NCBI GenBank assembly: GCA_022579005.1
Contig: MU401504.1
Location: 124,001 to 188,000, forward strand
Source of the DNA: Poronia punctata
Lineage: Eukaryota > Ascomycota > Sordariomycetes > Xylariales > Xylariaceae
Length of the DNA: 64,000 nt
Direction: 5' to 3'
In this document: in pieces, positions 37,331 through 50,094 of the stretch
How positions within the stretch are numbered: the first letter of the stretch is position 1
Layout of the letters: the number at the start of each line of letters is the position of its first letter
Made by a program: the position numbers and the translations under genes
The notes under the pieces: generated by a model
What the model was told of the DNA's origin: nothing
The model's input: the letters and a program-made list of their open reading frames with translations, nothing else
Databases searched by the model: none

Positions 37331-37577
37331 AATATTGCAGTGGTGACTGGACATTGGGAAGCTGTGCAAACAGAGGCAAGCATTAGTCGTGCCCCACCAC
37401 TTATCAACAGTAGAATTCCCCACCATAAACTTTTTGTCTACTTTACTCAGACTGTTGTTAACAAGTAGGTACCTCGCTATTGTTGCAAGACATATATTCA
37501 ATACAATTGCAAAGCATTTGTTAATAAAGACAACCCAACTGTACCGCTATTATTCTATCTATTCTTATGATCCAGGC
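37331..37577. other. Short 5' flank of RPC4 next to the AT-rich block
   Basis: Only about 250 bases of normal-composition DNA separate the mutated repeat block from the RPC4 start codon. The reading frame is open upstream to 37389 with another ATG, but that extension is hydrophobic and unlike the family, so I regard it as 5' untranslated. Confidence 0.6.
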
Positions 37578-39312
37578 ATGACGGGGAGACCGCGAGGAGG
37601 TGAGAGGGGCGGGAGAGGGGCAAGAAGCACAAGAGGTCGTGGTGCATCATCTTCTTCGACTACAGCCTCCGGTCCTTCTCTGAACGACCCTGTTCCCTCA
37701 GAAGCTACAATGCCGAAAAATGAGACAGGTGCGGGCACAATAAGCGAAGCAGCCCCTGCGGCGGCGGCGTCTTCTACTAGCGTGGGTTCGCGATCATCTC
37801 AGACACCAGCCGCGAGTTCTAAAAGCGGACCTCGCTTCAGACCGAAAAATGTGAGGCGAGATGAGGCGGAGCGTAAACGGTTAGAGGAGGCCAGAAACAG
37901 CGAGCTCCTTTCCAAGATTAAGGCCGAGGAGCGTGAGCAGCGGCAAGAGGAACGCCGAGCAAGAAGAGGGCGAGGAAGGGGAGGCATGCCTCGTGGTGGC
38001 TTGATTAGGCGGACTGTCACAGCTACAGGCCCGTTCTCCGGAATAGCATCAGGTATGTCACGAGTCCATTTCCATTTTTGAACTTCAAGTCGTTCGATAT
38101 GCTCACAGCCATGTAGAAAATGTCAAGTCGGACTCTGGTTCCGGCGGATGGGCATCTGGCTCTGGTTCTGGCTTTGGAGGAGGCCATGGGAGGTCCTCGT
38201 ATCGTCATGACCCCGAAAATAGTCTGCGCTATCAACCTAGGCGGGAACATGAGGCTAGGATTAACATCGACCTCCTTAACGGGCAGACGGATGGACATTC
38301 TCCAGACGGCGCCCCTCTATACCAGCCAACGCGTTACGCACAAAAGTCAGTGGGCCACCTACCGGTCGGTATGAGTAGAACTTTGCACCAAGACCCGGAA
38401 ATCAAGGTTAAGACACAAGCCGAACTTGAAGCAGAGGACCGCCAATCATCTGATGATGAAGGGAACCTGTTCGTCGATGGCCCTGCGATAGACCCCCGAG
38501 ACATCGTCATGAAGGACGACAATGCGGTCTGGCATGCCGCCCCCAAGAAGGTCACAGTTAAGGCCGAGCCAGGCACAGAAGAAGACGAAGCCGACCTAGA
38601 CTTGACCAATATCCCAGAAGCGCCGAAAGCGCCTCTTTCTCCCGAGATGAAGAGGAAACCCGTCATAGACGAGGATGGTGTCGCTACGGAGGCCGCTGCG
38701 GCGGCTGCCGAAAAGGCAAAACGCAAGGAGAAGAAGATTGCGGAAGATCCAGAGTTCATGCACTTGACTTCAGACCTGGAAGCGTTACTGAATACTCTCA
38801 GTCTCAAACCCCCAGCTGAAGGTGAGGAGGGCCAGGAAAAAGACGACCAACTGTTCATCTTCCAGCTGCCACCCATTCTCCCATCGCTAGGCAAGAGATC
38901 GGATAAATCGGGACAAGGGGCCGACGCAACTGATCCGTTCGCAACCGACGACGCTACGTCGAGAATAAAGGGCGAGGACGGCGCTGAAGCGGCTCGGGCC
39001 AAATCAAATCTCCCACCTGAAGGGGGCTATATAGGCAGGCTCAACGTACACAAGTCTGGCAAGGTCGAACTAGATTGGGGCGGCACTGCTCTCAATGTGG
39101 GGCTGGCGACGGAAACCGACTTTCTGACAACCGCCATGGTGATCGAACAGAAGGAAAATGTGGAGACGGCGGAAGAGAGTGCAGGGTTCGCTTTCGGCAT
39201 GGGCCAAGTCTTTGGCGGGTTCGTATTGGCGCCCATCTTTGAAGAAGAAGATGATTGGGACCCGGACATATCAGAGATCATGGCTGGGGTCGGTAATGGA
39301 AACTCCACGTAG
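37578..39312 (+). CDS. RPC4: DNA-directed RNA polymerase III subunit RPC4 (Rpc53 homologue)
   Basis: A subunit of nuclear RNA polymerase III, acting with its partner Rpc37 in initiation and termination at tRNA and 5S genes. Two exons, 37578-38052 and 38117-39312, with GTATGT donor and GTAG acceptor in phase 1, give 556 residues. The start MTGRPRGGERGGRG opens a basic, Arg/Gly-rich tail; an alanine/serine-rich stretch and the RFRPKNVRRDEAERKR segment follow, which is the conserved N-terminal motif of fungal RPC4. The C-terminal family domain is clear at EGGYIGRLNVHKSGKVELDW, then GMGQVFGGFVLAPIFEEEDDW. The middle is acidic and disordered, as usual. Length agrees with other ascomycete RPC4 proteins. 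It is essential in yeast, so the gene should be intact despite its mutated neighbour. Confidence 0.93.
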
Positions 39313-40440
39313 TCTTGGGAGTTTCCCTAGCACTCTAAGCCCCCTCACTGGCCCATGGTGAGGCTGCGCTATCACCCAGACAAAGGGGGCGAGGATTTCT
39401 CGTCTATTTGATGATCGCTACACATATATATATACATGGTTAGACTAGGGATAGAAATGAGCGGGGGTTGTGGAAAGGGGATTTTCCACAAATGACGGGA
39501 GGTTAAGTAGGTAAAAGTATGATTGCTTACAAGTTACCGGTATAAGCGAAACATGGGATAGATATCACGGTTGGGGAAAATAAAAGATGGCGAAAACTGA
39601 TTTTTCGCCTTGGGGGGGGGGGGTTTGCTTACTTGATGCTTTCTTTACATTGAAGTTATACGTCTATGTGTTGATGGGTCACGATGTGTTTAACCTACCT
39701 AGTAGGTATACACGTATATAATAAGAGATCAATGTAAGTCGGTAGTGTCAAGTCTGGTGAGGTCTGTAGACTGTAGTGTGTAAGATGACCGGCGAACCAC
39801 GTGGCCGGGACATGAGTACGCCAACCAGTACATCAACAGAGAGTAGGCTATTCATTAAGATAGTCTATTCTTCATTTTGTTTATTGTATTTTTTTTGTCG
39901 GGTCGCGTCACTTCGCTACCCATCTATCCTAACCTATATCCATCCTGTGTCGTCCTGTCCTATCCTATCCTATCCAGTCCAGCCCTAACCAATCCAGTTC
40001 CTCGTTTTGGTCCCTCCTTTTAGAAGTAAAAAATATATATATAATAGTAGTGGTAATATACAATAACAACATATATAACAAGTACTCCGTCGCACAGGGT
40101 GTTGCGCAGGGGTTATCCACACGAAACCCCCGCAGATTCCGAATTGCTTCCTCTCTGTGGGAGGGAGCGTGCCTTTATGAAGGACGGTAAGAGTAAAAGT
40201 CGGTAGGATGGTAAAGAATTATGCAAAAGAAGAAGAAATATAAAAGGGTTCCCCATGTTGATGATAAAGATGGCGAAATGGGTGTTTATTAGGTGGGGTG
40301 ATTCGACGCGGAGCATGCATCGTGGCATAAGCATGCATATAGTATACATATTGCGTATCCGATACACGTTACTCGTACTCGCTGGTATCGCCGGTGCATC
40401 GCATTTCGTCAAATCGCATTGTGTCGAACTCCGGAAAAAG
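39313..40440. other. Intergenic between convergent genes
   Basis: 3' flanks of RPC4 and of the rhodopsin-domain gene. It contains a G run (about 39612-39624) and TCCTA-like tracts (about 39945-39985). No gene is seen. Confidence 0.55.
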
Positions 40441-42037
40441 TTATCGTCGCGGCGTTATCGAAGATGGTATCGAGAGTACACTGGTCTGTCGTGGCCTGTG
40501 TAGTTCTATCGAGTCGTCTGATTCTTGATCGAGCCATGCGGCGTCTGCGCGAGGGTGTGGATGTAAGTGTTGGTCCGAATGCGTCTCTGAATGTGAGTAA
40601 GGGTAAGAATATGATGGCGGCGTGTATTCGACGCCGAATGTCTGGCTGTAGACCTCGTTCCTGCGCTTTCTTGTTGTATCTTCGTAATCGTCCTGGTCCC
40701 CTTCCCATCTCGTGCCATATTGTACTAATTCTGGTGACGGGCATGCCTCCACGACCCTAGTTATAGGCACCACCCTGTGTTGTGGCGCGGTCTTTGTGTC
40801 ATCCCCTTCATCTCTTCCAAAATTTCCGCCGAGTTCACTCTCTCTTTTCCCTCCATCAACTTCCCCCTGCTCTATGTCGAGGAGCGTAACATCTCCGGAG
40901 TCGAAGCCAGGTACCTTGCTATTCGCTCTGCCACCGCGAGAGCCCTGGTTTTTAGTGTTATCTTGGCCGTTCAGGCCCGTGCCATGGCTACGCTCGCTGT
41001 CGGTGAAGCCTCCTATACGCCATGAGCGAAGGAGTGGACGGATTGTGGCCAGGCTGGCGGCCGAGATGGCGACCCCGGGCTCGATTAAGGTCCATATCAT
41101 TGCGTCCGTCCCGGCGTCTTTTAGCTTGTTCGTTAGTCTATTGGACATGGTTACGTCGTCATGTCACTTCCCAATGCGAGGTTTGCGAGGCGAGCATGCT
41201 ACCGTCGAGAGTGGGGGAGAACTTACGGAGAATATCAGAGACGTCTGTTAGGTCGGCCAAAAACTTTAGCCGTATCAGCGTGGCGACACTAGCGAAAATG
41301 CCCAGACCCAAGACAGCAATGACGGACCACTTCGCTTGCGTGGTCATAGTAACGCTCCATATCATGGGGATGGGAATGAGGGCGTAGAACCAGTCTGACA
41401 AGATAGTCAACGCACTCAACGAGTAGGCCGCACTAACGATTTCGTCGGCCGTCACGCAGTGCGACGTCGGGTCCCTCTCGAGAACGGTGTAATCCCACTG
41501 CGCCGAGACGGGGTTGCATTGGAAGACATTCCAAAAGAACAGGGCCAGACTCCAGACACCAACAACGAAGATACTGAGGTGCAAGACGTATTTATATCGC
41601 TTCTGGACCGCTAGGCGAAGCAGGAACATGCCGATGCTCAGCTTGATCAGCCACATGTCAAGCACGTAAGAGCCAGTCGCGAGGGCCTGCCACTTCAACG
41701 CTTCGATCTCGTCGGCTTGCGACAGCGCCCTGTTATGGCTGCCGAGACCGAATCCAAGCCCTAGGTAGATGAACACGCATGATACTGTGAAGACGGCCTT
41801 GCAAGGTGTCGTACCCAATCATCAGCAAGTTGAAAGACGGCCAGAGGGTCATAAGAAGCAGCATACCAGACCTGCTAGCATCACCCAGTCGTCAGCCTGG
41901 AAAGATCTGGTCATGACTGCGCGTACGTATGTTCGCAAGGCCACCGAGATCCACGAAATGGCGAGCATGACAGTGGCCGTGGCAAACAAGCCCACGCCAT
42001 TGTTTTCGGTAGATGCATTTGGGTCCTGGGGCGCCAT
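40441..42037 (-). CDS. Fungal rhodopsin-domain integral membrane protein
   Basis: A seven-helix membrane protein of the fungal rhodopsin-domain family (PTH11/SAT5-like group), 472 residues. Exons on the minus strand are 41867-42037, 41227-41797 and 40441-41117. The introns have GTATGC and GTAAGT donors and CTGAT or CTAAC branches, and phases agree. Motifs in order: VALRTYVRAVMTRSFQADDW after helix 1, FTVSCVFIYLGLGFG, WLIKLSIGMFLLRLAV, LFFWNVFQCNPVSAQWD, LSDWFYALIPIPMIW, and the late signature DAMIWTLIEPGVAISAASLA. The long C-terminal tail (about residues 290-472) is hydrophilic and low complexity with Tyr/Ser/His-rich stretches. No CFEM domain precedes helix 1. There is no retinal-binding lysine motif of true rhodopsins that I can identify. 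A role as a surface receptor is a family-level guess only. Confidence 0.88.
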
Positions 42038-45000
42038 TACAGGATTGTTCGCTGCTTTCTATATGGCGTCCATGAGAAAAGGAGGCCTATCTCTGATCTC
42101 CTCTCTTTTTGATCAACAGTGACGACAAAGCGAGAGAAAGGTCAAAATCAAACCTTTGAAAAGCCCAGAAGTGTGCGTCATCTTGGCCAACCCCCAGGTA
42201 TATATGAAATGGACCTGCAGAACATGCAAGAAATCAACCAGGGGTGTATCACCTATGTGGGTATAACCCCAAGCCTAGATCGTGCACGCGTTCGGGCCCA
42301 GACGGGGCAATGGACGGGGGTTGGGATTTCAAAGGGGCATATGCATCTTGTGGGAAGATCGCATAGGCAAACACTCCACCGAGGCATCTAGAGATAATAG
42401 CTTGGGCCTGAACCACCGCCATGGGATGAACGAACCCCCGGTGATGGCGTGAACGTCATTACTCTAGCTCATGGATATCGACTGCGGAGGGTCGTGCACA
42501 GCCTGTTAGCGAAGTAATTTTCTGATGGTCATTGGCTAACGACTAGGTCAGTCGTTTCTAGAACGACTACCTTTCTAGCTCGCCTATGTCCATGAACAGA
42601 ATTACGGGGGCATCCCTGGTCCCACGATAGATGGTGTTTTTATTAGGCCGAAGGGTCCAGTATGGGCCGCCCTAGTCATGTACTAGGTATCGTGACGCGA
42701 CTCGAACTGGTTTTTTCCCAACCACTTTTAGGGCTCATCAGGCCACTACCAATGCCACCTTTTCGTTTTATCTCCTTTCAAATTTCATCCCGGAATCGGC
42801 AAAATCGGTAGACACGAGACCATCCAAGGTCGTTGCCACAAGCTGTTGGACGGGACAATGTCAGTTAGTACTCCTACCTACGCTGTAAATTCGTAAGTCC
42901 GAACGCATGCAGTGGAAGAGGATGCCGTGGTGTCGGTGGTGGTGTCTGGTAGTGATGTTGTGGAGCGTCACCCCTGCGGATCTCTAGACCGGATCACCAA
43001 CAGGCCTCGGACCCTTGCAAGTGCATCGGTGCCTGCATATAGTCGGGTTCTCTTTCCGTTCTCTCAGACAACCCCTGACACTCGATCCATCCAAGAGACG
43101 GATGCAACCACGACCCGGCGCGATGGCCAGGAGGAAGACTAGGTAGACTGACCTGACCTAGGCTAGTGGGATCTCAGCTTCGTATAGGTATTACCTACTT
43201 CGTAGCGGTCCGAGGAGACGTAATTTGAAGTTATGCAGCCTCGAGTGTCGCTACGAAAACCCGGCGTGCCAATAGTTCTCGATTTGTCCACTAGTAGAAT
43301 GTCTACTGGATAGGTTATAGGTATTTATACCTAGGCTCTTCAACAGGAGCATGGAAAGCAGGTTTTTAAAATCTGGTGGTGAAGTTTCCATCAACGTGGC
43401 GTCATGTTTGTGCTTGGGGGAGGGGTTCGGGAGGAGTGTGTCACAAGTCCAATATAGGTGACGTCGCACACATTACATGACTACCAACAGGTTGCAACAG
43501 TCGGCAAGTGCATTGGGTGGCACACCTAAGGTACCTATTGCAGGTACCATACCTTACGCAGCTGCTTTCAGAGCAACTTCCAACCCATTGAAGGTTTGGC
43601 TCCGGGTGGAGACCACGTCTTGTAGGAAGCGTTGTCTTTCCATTCTGGTCTACATGTTCATCAGTATGTACGTGTAGGTAGAGTTGACCTGACCATTACG
43701 CCCATGAGCCGGCCTTATCTTCTCTCCTGGATCGTCCCGTCGCTGAGAATAAATCGAATGGTCTGGACCGAATCGAAAGCCCGGGGTGAATTCGTTAGTC
43801 CTGCTTTGAATACTCTCTCACCAGGCTAGTCCTCGTGGGATTAGCCCTACTGGATTCGTTTGGTACCTAAGTCTATGATTATTACATGATCTCTCTCATC
43901 TGTTGAATTTATATACTATTTGATGCAGATTCATGTATCTATCCGGTATACTTAGAGATCCCCCCCTAGGCTAGACTACGTGATTATCAAGTACGCTAAT
44001 AAGTACCCAATCCACTTTTATTTAGTCCAACCTAGGTTAGTATGTTCTAGTCTAATCGCCGCTGAAACTGCAGGTGGGGTATGATCTTTGTTCCAAAACA
44101 AAAAAGTGTTTCGATCCCTTGAGCATTTTACTATCCACGCTTTTTAACAAGTCTCCACCTATGGAACAATGTGAAACTGCCCCGTCAGCCCCGTCAGCCC
44201 GTGTCGAGGTTGGCTTCATAGAATGAAGTTATAAAATTGCGGCATATACACGTAGGTATCAGAGAGTATACTTTTCGCGCTCGACTACAACAGATTGCTG
44301 CAGAGTTGTTTCGTAGCAGCATGGCTTGAAGGTCTACTTCTCTAACATATCGTAGGTGGCCTCCGGGTAAAATATGCTAAATGGCTTACTATACTATTAC
44401 ACGCAATAGGTAAATGCATGGGTAATATGGCCAATGCATGACATTACGTACATGTGCGCATGTTCCACGAAATCCTCCTGTTCGGGCCCATCCCCTACCG
44501 GTCGACTCCCCGGAGGCCAAAGGAAAGGACCGGGTTGATGGAGGATGAGACGAAATCAGATTTACCTAGGTCGGGAAAACCTTGGTGATTACATGTGCTT
44601 ACTCCCTTCCTACTTCCGTCCCCTCTCGATTCTTCCGGTCCTTGTAGTCGATCCCTGTCAAACGCAGGGGAAAATGCTTTGTCTGCTACATCAACCCGAC
44701 GCTATCGCAGACGCTATGCATAATTCCATATTACATGATATTGTCGCTTCTGTGAGAGAATAGAACGAAACTAACAGTTAGACAATATTTACGTCCGCGA
44801 ATGGCGTAGACTACTCGGTTGCTTTAACCAATTCGGCCCTTCAACTGGAGGCGCTCAATTTATCAGGCATTCACATTTTCCCTACGAGGAAAAACGACAA
44901 GAGGCATTTCATCTGCCAAGGGCCTAGGTTAGGTAACTCGGTTCGTCTGAAGCATTTCATCCACCAGCACCATCTCCTAGCAAATGAGATGTCGCGACAA

Positions 45001-46423
45001 GCGAGCGAGCACATGTCGGATGCTACCATGCGCTAACATAGGTACATACCTAGTACTAACCTAGCATATGTTCATCCTGAACAGTTGGAAGTTGGCTGAG
45101 AGTCGGCAGCCCGTCGCGTCGGTTATACTCTACACTAAACCCGTAGAAAAGACGGTAATTCCACGTTGTTGGGTCCGCGACAACGATTTCTGTGCCTTGG
45201 GCGGGGAAGAATCAAGCCATAGGGCGGACCTAAAATAAGAAGCGACGCATATACCAGTTTTACGCCGACTAGCTACCTTGCGCAATGAAGTCAAAGGTAG
45301 GACAGAAGCAATGGGCCACTCCGCAAGAAATTAGCGGGCCGGGAGAACCGGCGGAAGCGAAGCAAAGACCATGTATGCAAGTTGTCACTGAACCTGCAGT
45401 AGTTTCAGCCACGATTGCATCCTGTTGGTTCTCTCTATGCGGACATAATCGCAGTCACCTATATACATAAAGTCCAAGCGACAGCTTCCAGAGGGCAAAG
45501 TGCCACCAGCACCCACTCTTCAAGTCCTCACTTGATATACAAGTATATACAGTACTAACACAGGCATACCCCCAGGACATGTGTATTAGCCCAGCCTTAT
45601 CACGTTGAACAAAGTACTACCGCGCACACTTGCATAAAACCGCATCGTGTCACTCCCTACGCAATTTGTAATACAAGTTATACTACAGCCATCTCGCGCT
45701 ACACATGGTGGCTTTAAAACCCATCCTACATTACTTTAGCGAGATTTAGCCATGCTGTGGAACGGACGTGCACGGGCGTGTAAGTGCCTAGAATATGGTT
45801 CGTCCCATTCTGTTGGTAATGTTTGCGAGAAGAGATTCGCCGCTCTTTCACCAACAACTCCAACTAATCCTAGTCGACCTGGACGTGGGGATGTTCAGCT
45901 TCTAGAGTTATGTTGTCAAGACGGCCTTTCATTCCCAATCGGGGTACAGGTTCCCTATCTTGGAAAATGTAGTCCTTTTCCATGCGTAAAGAGACGCTCT
46001 CATGTTACACGCAGCTCGCGCAGGCGAGGCCCGAGGTATCCAGTTCGGAACATCAGTATGACGGCGGTCACCGGGACGCCAAACTAACTTCCAGTTTCTA
46101 ATCGGTAATCAGCTGGCCAACTAATGATTATTTGAAAAGCAAAATGTGAATTGTCCAAAATTTCGGTTGTAGAGACGCTTTCTTGACATCTCAAGCAGCT
46201 TGATACAGCTTGGGGATTATCCTGTGGGTAAGGAACCGTCTAAGGAGGTACCAATGTAATGGTTTCACAGCAGAAAGTGACAAGTGGTGACCTCTAAACC
46301 ACCTGTAGCTTTCTGATAAGCTCCGATTGAAGGCCCCTCTTCTCCCATAACTCAACCTCACATCTCCGAAGCCCGATAATCATTTCTCATTATTGTGGTC
46401 TCTCAACCCTCGGTGTTACAAAA
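42038..46423. other. Intergenic, 4.4 kb without a supported gene
   Basis: Normal base composition, but only short, unrelated open frames (for example 42912-43142, 44545-44763 and 45752-46087). I found no domain, splice-linked frames, RNA gene or long repeat. Scattered CCTAGGT-type motifs occur. A fast-evolving gene or long non-coding RNA could be missed. Confidence 0.5.
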
Positions 46424-47493
46424 ATGGCAGCAAATCTCAAGTACACTTTGCACCAGTACGGGACAGATCATAAACTACAGAGGCTAGGGGTATGGGAGAT
46501 AAACTCAGAGCCCACAAGAAGGAGCCGACATTGGATTGTGTAAGGTAGCCCTGTTTTGCGGTATTCGGCCTGGTGAGTGTAATTGAAGGCGTCAAGAGTA
46601 ATCGCGAGTAAATGAAATACGCGCGGATCACCACGCACACACTGTATTGATATACTAAACGTCAAAACAGCTACATCCATGGCGGCGCATGGCGCGATCC
46701 ACGCATCACACATGAAGCCTTTGAGCCGAGCATCAATCACATCTGTTCAAGCCAATTTGACAGATGGGATGACATAGCCGGATTTGCATCAATAGACTAC
46801 CGGTTGAGCGCACACCCACAGTTCCCGCAGGACCCCAAAACGACGCCGCCGTATGAATACCGCGGTGCCCGCCATCCGGACCATCTAGATGATGTGCGGT
46901 CGGCCCTGGTGTTACTACAGCAGAAATACAATTTCACAAGTAACTATGTCTTGGTTGGCCACTCGGCGGGCGGCAGCCTAGCTTTTCAGTTGGCTGCCAC
47001 ATCACCAATGTCTTCGGAATCAGTACAGCCAGACCCGGTCCTTCCGGCTGCCATAGTCTCCCTCGAGGGCCTATACGACTTCCCTGGCATCAACGAGCGG
47101 TTTAAGGGAGCATATGCGCCGTTTTTTGAGGCGGCCTTTGGCGGTGCCGCTGAGTGGTATGCTGCCTCCCCTATCAAGTATCACGAGAGCTACGCGAGGA
47201 AGTGGCCAGAAGGCAACTTGATTATACTTGCCTACTCGCGATCTGATACCCTTCTCGATGGGGATGAGGTGGATAACATGGCGGAAAGACTGGTCGAGGT
47301 CGATAGGTTTGCAGAAATTCGAGTAGGGTCAGATGAAGGGCCTAGTGATAAAAGATTGAACAGACTGGTGGTCCATAGGGATCTGCGCGGAGACCACGAT
47401 GAGATATGGCAGGATGGCGAAGAGGTTGCGCGCATGGTGTCGGTTGCTCTTCACGGTGTGGGTAATGGTGTAACGCAAGGTAAGATGCCTTGA
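46424..47493 (+). CDS. BNA7: Kynurenine formamidase
   Basis: An alpha/beta hydrolase that converts N-formyl-kynurenine to kynurenine and formate (EC 3.5.1.9), the second step from tryptophan towards NAD. Two exons, 46424-46539 and 46671-47493, with GTAAGG donor and ACTAAAC branch, phase 2, give 312 residues. The N-terminus MAANLKYTLHQYG leads to the oxyanion motif YIHGGAWRDP, which is only seen after splicing, then GFASIDYRLSAHPQFPQDP. The nucleophile motif is GHSAGG. The probable acid is the Asp in SRSDTLLD, and the probable catalytic His is in GDHDEIW. Length and motif order match fungal Bna7 proteins. It is cytosolic with no targeting signal. It converges with an MFS transporter gene whose family contains a nicotinate permease. 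Confidence 0.92.
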
Positions 47494-48390
47494 TGTGAGG
47501 TAAAAGAAGAAAGCTCTGTCATGAACAGCCGTATGGAATGGAGCAGTCCAGTGTTTCTAGTTGCACTAATATAGCAGTTCCACAGCCCCTGATATATACG
47601 TTTCCGCAGGACCGCAAAATGGGTTGCTGATGACGAGTCCGCTCTCAGTCGAAGAAGAGACTAACCTACATATATGTGTAATTGTTAGAGCAAGACGCGG
47701 CTTGCTCCGCATATACGGACGCTTTATTTCAAATTTATATATTTGTTTTCGATTTCTCCAAGTCGGCCTAGATTGACAAATACGAGTGTTCGAACTAGGT
47801 AGGTTAAGATAAATCAACTAGGTAGTACTAAGCACCATGTTGAGGTCTGGCGCCTGACATATTACGGACCTCCTATGAGGCAACTAACCCCTTTCTCGTG
47901 TCAACGTGATGTCATGGACGCAGTGTTCGCTGTCATCTCTGCTGTCTGTAGAAGGTGCGCTGTGGTGGAAGGTACGAGGCACATCGAACCTGGCTTTTCG
48001 AATGACCATTCAAGTGGTTGCCGTCACTAATCCTTCTTTTCCACGGAATAATATGACTTACAAGCCTTGACTAATATTCGAATTCCTACACAGTTAGCGA
48101 TGGAGATTCGAAACGGGAAGTATATAGAGCGTATCTGAATGAACAACAGCCAGTTCCACCAGGCTCAAGAGAGTACAATCAACTTCGTTTCCTATTCCTC
48201 CTCAAGGCCCATTCGGTATTACTTTTACACTTCCACATGAGGGACCTCGCTGGAATGATTGCATATTTATTTACGTATATTAATGTATTCAATGCTCTGG
48301 ATTCCTCTCGAAAAATCAACCAACACGATGGGGTCCCAGAAAGTCCGACAGTGGATTGGACACGCCAAACTTCTGGAACATGGGCTGGAA
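47494..48390. other. Intergenic between convergent genes
   Basis: Shared 3' flanks of the formamidase and the MFS transporter. No gene is seen. Confidence 0.6.
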
Positions 48391-50094
48391 TCAGACCATG
48401 TACCTGAAATCCGGGTGTCTATATCCAAGGGCCGACTTCTCCTCCTCTGTAAGTCCAACAAGTCGGCTGTCGCGGCCACCGCGCGCCCGGACCCGGTTCT
48501 CCCACATACAGTAGGCCATACCAAGTAAGGCAAGGAACAGCACGACAACTTGCGAGGCGAAGTTGATGGAGTGACCCTGGGGGAAAGCGGGAGCGTCGCT
48601 GGGTATGTAGGCCCAGATGGCGAGGATACCGCCAGCAGTACCGAGGGAGACGATATAACCGCTGGAAACGGCGCGGACGGCGGGACCAGCAGCGTTATTG
48701 ATACCCCACGAGAGGAAACCCGGACCACCAGGGAACGCACCGACAGCGCAGAGGTAGACGGCCGCGTACTTGAGCCCGTTTCCGCTGCCCCAGCGCAGCA
48801 AAGCAAAGCCGGTGATGCCTAGCAGGGCGAAGGCGGCCAGGTAAATACCACGCATGCGCGTCTTGTCACTTACCCAGGCAATACCGATGGCGATCAGAGA
48901 CGCGGCGACGTACACGGGGACCGAGTAGTATTGCGCCGTCAGCGATTCGTAACCGATCTCTCTCAGGATGGTCGGTAGGAAGACCGACAAACCCTGGACG
49001 GTGACGTTGATAAAGAAGAAGCCGCCGGCGCAGATGTAGTTGTTTATGTTGCTGACAGCGCGCTTGATGTGCTTCATCTCGACCTTTTCGTGTGAGTGCG
49101 CTTTATGCTCTAGCCGGACGCGTTCGGCCGCGATCCAGCGCTCTCGCTCTGTCAGGTATGTCGACGATTCGGGCGACTGCGGTAGAATGATGGGCGCTAC
49201 TAGGCCTGCTAGGACCGTAATGACGCCCTCGAAGAAGAAGATGTTGCGCCATGTGTGTAGACGCGCACCAGCCACACCCCAGTCGGGAATTTGCGAAAAC
49301 CCGGCCGCCAGGAGACCGCCAAAGGCGCCTGCGATGGAGGCTGCCGCCACGTATATGCCAATGCGGAAGTATAATTCCTCTCTCTTGTAGAAGGAACTGA
49401 GGAAGAAGGCGATACCTGGGCTATATGTAGACGGTTCGTTAGTATGGCACTTACTTTTCCCTTTTCTTTCATTCTACCATCTTATGTGCAGACGGAATCC
49501 CGGGCTTGACTTACAAGGTACCGCCTTCAAAGATACCCAATAACACACGGACTCCAACCAATTGCTCATAGGTGTTGACAAACGCCGTGCCAATGGAGAC
49601 GATACCAAAGCCGACGACCAGGCCGGGAATGTAGAAGCGCGGACCGACACGTTTCAGTAGGATATTGGAAGGCACTTCTACAAAGAGATAGACGACGTAG
49701 AATATGCTAGTCGCGATATTGAACCGATTGCCAATGAGGTTCAGATCCTCCGCCATTCCCTGGATACGGGCATTTCCAATATTGATTCTGAACAGAGCCT
49801 TTAGGTTAGCCAGAGGCGCAAGCCTTGACTCTTCGTTCCTTGATCTCGTTTTCCTTCCTTCTGGAATTTTGTGCGGGGGGTTTGGGTTTGCACCTACCGA
49901 TCGAGAAAGCAAAGCAGGTAGAGAAGCGTCACCATGGGTACCAGCTGCCTATCCAATTTCCTACGTACCCTCGTCTCTTCCTCGACGGTCCAGCCGGGCG
50001 AATCGAGGGATTCGCTCACCTTATCTTCGAGCATGACGGCTTCCGGGAGAGAAGCGTGCTTCTTTTCGTCGTCCGATATAGTCGCCATGGTCAT
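48391..50094 (-). CDS. MFS transporter, anion:cation symporter family (Dal5/Tna1-like)
   Basis: A 12-helix major facilitator of 499 residues, in three exons on the minus strand: 49898-50094, 49515-49787 and 48391-49420. Donors are GTAGGT and GTAAGT, and phases agree. Start MTMATISDDEKK at 50094. Family signatures: RRKLDRQLVPMVTLLYLLCF, then FLDRINIGNARIQGM across the splice, VVYLFVEVPSNILLKRVGPR, VGVRVLLGIFEGGTFPG and SSFYKREELYFRIGIY. These are diagnostic of the anion:cation symporter subfamily that includes yeast allantoate (Dal5), pantothenate (Fen2) and nicotinate (Tna1) permeases. The C-terminal end GYRHPDFRYMV is typical. The substrate is probably a carboxylate or vitamin. Its position next to kynurenine formamidase makes nicotinate or a kynurenine-pathway acid a reasonable but untested guess. 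Confidence 0.9.
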
